Source: Closterium sp. NIES-65
Lineage: Eukaryota > Streptophyta > Zygnematophyceae > Desmidiales > Closteriaceae
Length of the DNA: 64,000 nucleotides
NCBI GenBank assembly: GCA_948144175.1
Contig: CANXME010002135.1
Coordinates: 62,001 to 126,000, forward strand
Reading direction: 5' to 3'
In this document: positions 63,004-64,000 of the stretch, one piece after another
Layout of the letters: each line of letters starts with the position of its first letter
How positions within the stretch are numbered: the stretch's first letter is position 1
Program-made: the position numbers and the translations under genes
The notes under the pieces: generated by a model
What the model saw: only the letters and a program-made list of their open reading frames with translations
The model's database searches: none
What the model was told of the DNA's origin: nothing

Positions 63004-63132
63004 TGTCAGAACATTATAGCTTATGCTTTTGTGTAGGCTGTAGTGGGGTAGCCTATATGGGGTACAACCCAATTAGGGTTAGTACTTGTACCCAACTCTT
63101 TCATACTGCATTCATTCTCGTTGATTCTCACA
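63004..63132 (+). repeat. copia-7 3' LTR (129 bp)
   Basis: Preceded by CCCACTTTGCCTATGGGGGTG, the family polypurine block, and followed by target-duplication copy TCATC. Confidence 0.94.
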
Positions 63133-64000
63133 TCATCCTCATCACTAGCAGACACAGTATACATGGCAGCAAGAATAGCATCATAATCAAAATCAAAGAT
63201 AGCAACCCCCGACCGCTGTAGCTCTCCCCAGCGAGGGATCTCAGTGGCGTCAGGGAACTGGAGACACCAGGCATCCATCAGACGGCCGAAGCAGCGCTGG
63301 GTGGGGTGCGGGCCCCCGCACTGCTCACCCGTACGGTTGCCGGTACGCAGGACGTAGGTACAGGGACCAGCACCCCCACCCCGCTGACGCGAAGCGTACC
63401 ACTCACGAAGCTGCTGGGGGGGCGGGGTCTCACGAGTGCGCTGCTGCTGCTGGCGCTGACCACCACCGGAGCCGCCCCTCTGCGCAGAGCCGCCCTGACC
63501 AGTCCCACCGCTGCCGCCGCCACCTCCACCGCCGCCGCTACCTCCGCCTCCTCCGCTCCCACCACCACCGCCGCCGCCTACTCCGCCTCTACTGCTGCCA
63601 CCGACGCCCCCACCCCCGCCACCACTCCCACCACTACCCCCACCCCCTCCACCGCCTCCACCGCCACCTCCACCGCCCCCGCCAGCTCCTCCAGCACCCT
63701 TGCCCCCCTTGCCCTTGCCGGTGCGGCGTCTCCCACAAGGGGCAGACGCAGCTCCGACCGACTCGAGGCCAACGAGGTCGGTAGTAGCAGCAGAGGCAAC
63801 AGAGGGCAGGAGGGGGGAGGGGGAGCACCCCTCAAAGAAGGGAGTACGAGGGTCACCACGAGAGGCTCCTACAGCGACTATGCTCTTCTCAGCTGCCATG
63901 AGGCGCTCCTCGAGGAGGTCAACGGTGAGTGTGGTGGGGCAAACAGAGAGGAAGTGGTCCCTGACCGAGCGAAGGGAGTCAGGGTGCCGGGTGACTATGT
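63133..64000 (-). pseudogene. copia-6 Gag part: Gly-rich linker and stretched zinc knuckle (continues right)
   Basis: It reads AAEKSIVAVGASRGDPRTPF, a Gly-rich run of about 75 residues, then CTYVLRTGNRTGEQCGGPHP with C-x13-C-x3-H-x4-C spacing, FGRLMDAW and FDYDAILAAMY. The sequence continues past 64000 into the capsid part of Gag. Confidence 0.9.

Larger units (their letters stand above)
59689..63132 (+). mobile_element. copia-7: reduced, chimeric copia element (3,444 bp)
   Basis: LTRs at 59689-59817 and 63004-63132 (129 bp each, about 4 differences), primer site TGGTTTCAGAGC (59818-59829) and polypurine block before 63004. The target duplication is TCACC/TCATC (59684-59688, 63133-63137; one base apart). 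It is about half the length of its relatives and most of Pol is absent, so it is non-autonomous. Part of its coding region (about 62.06-62.51 kb) belongs to another copia lineage. Confidence 0.92.
54845..64000 (-). mobile_element. copia-6: copia element, right part beyond window, interrupted by copia-7
   Basis: Minus-strand element with its 3' LTR at 54845-54970, polypurine block TTTGCCTATGGGGGTG, RNase H, reverse transcriptase, integrase, protease (to 59688) and Gag (63133 to the right edge). Copia-7 (59689-63132) splits it near the Gag/protease border. The N-terminal end of Gag, leader and 5' LTR lie right of the window. The LTR is the copia-3 subtype. The coding region is broken in several places. 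Confidence 0.93.

Overview
This is a GC-rich nuclear window from a plant-lineage eukaryote. My best guess is a streptophyte (charophyte) green alga, perhaps a zygnematophyte such as Closterium. The reasons are a spliced, plant-like ALG7/GPT gene, LTR elements primed by initiator-tRNA-Met (primer site TGGTATCAGAGC and variants) and chromodomain gypsy elements. The genus is a memory-based inference the sequence cannot prove.

Layout. Positions 1-28,055 are the right half of a nested stack of LTR retrotransposons. From the outside in: gypsy-3 (26,296-28,055) was hit by copia-4 (23,556-26,295), which was hit by gypsy-2 (19,402-23,555), then copia-3 (16,803-19,401), then gypsy-1 (5,674-16,802), then copia-1 (1-5,673). 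Three further insertions sit inside: copia-2 (7,730-15,227, looks whole, visually identical LTRs) in gypsy-1; a 1.5-kb TRIM (17,236-18,773) in copia-3; and a 1.17-kb solo LTR (20,259-21,426) in gypsy-2. Positions 28,056-32,398 hold two decayed convergent genes of unknown family. Copia-5 (32,399-39,729) follows.

The only genic island is 39,730-54,844. It has a His/Asp-rich gene that looks broken (40,348-41,015) and one complete host gene, ALG7/GPT (UDP-GlcNAc:dolichyl-phosphate GlcNAc-1-phosphate transferase), on the minus strand at 41,608-53,832. Ten exons with consistent GT/AG borders and phases give 449 codons ending in GWYK. Its introns are full of decayed partial copies of its own exons and of minisatellites apparently grown from exon sequence. 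An intact-looking hAT transposon (47,500-50,508, 8-bp target duplication GTACGCTT) sits inside one of those minisatellites in intron 4. From 54,845 to the right edge lies copia-6 (minus), interrupted by a reduced chimeric copia-7 (59,689-63,132).

The most interesting signals are: (1) a 19-bp array in ALG7 intron 9 that matches the spliced exon 9/exon 10 junction, with CAG|GTACTC in every unit, suggesting intron birth or growth by tandem duplication of an AG|GT site; (2) exon-fragment copies in at least five introns of the same gene; (3) a leader module shared by the copia elements (GGGCCCAC box, GC stem-loop, T-run), which the TRIM has amplified in tandem; (4) a stretched Gag zinc knuckle, C-x13-C-x3/4-H-x4-C, shared by the copia family. 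No tRNA, rRNA or CRISPR array was seen.
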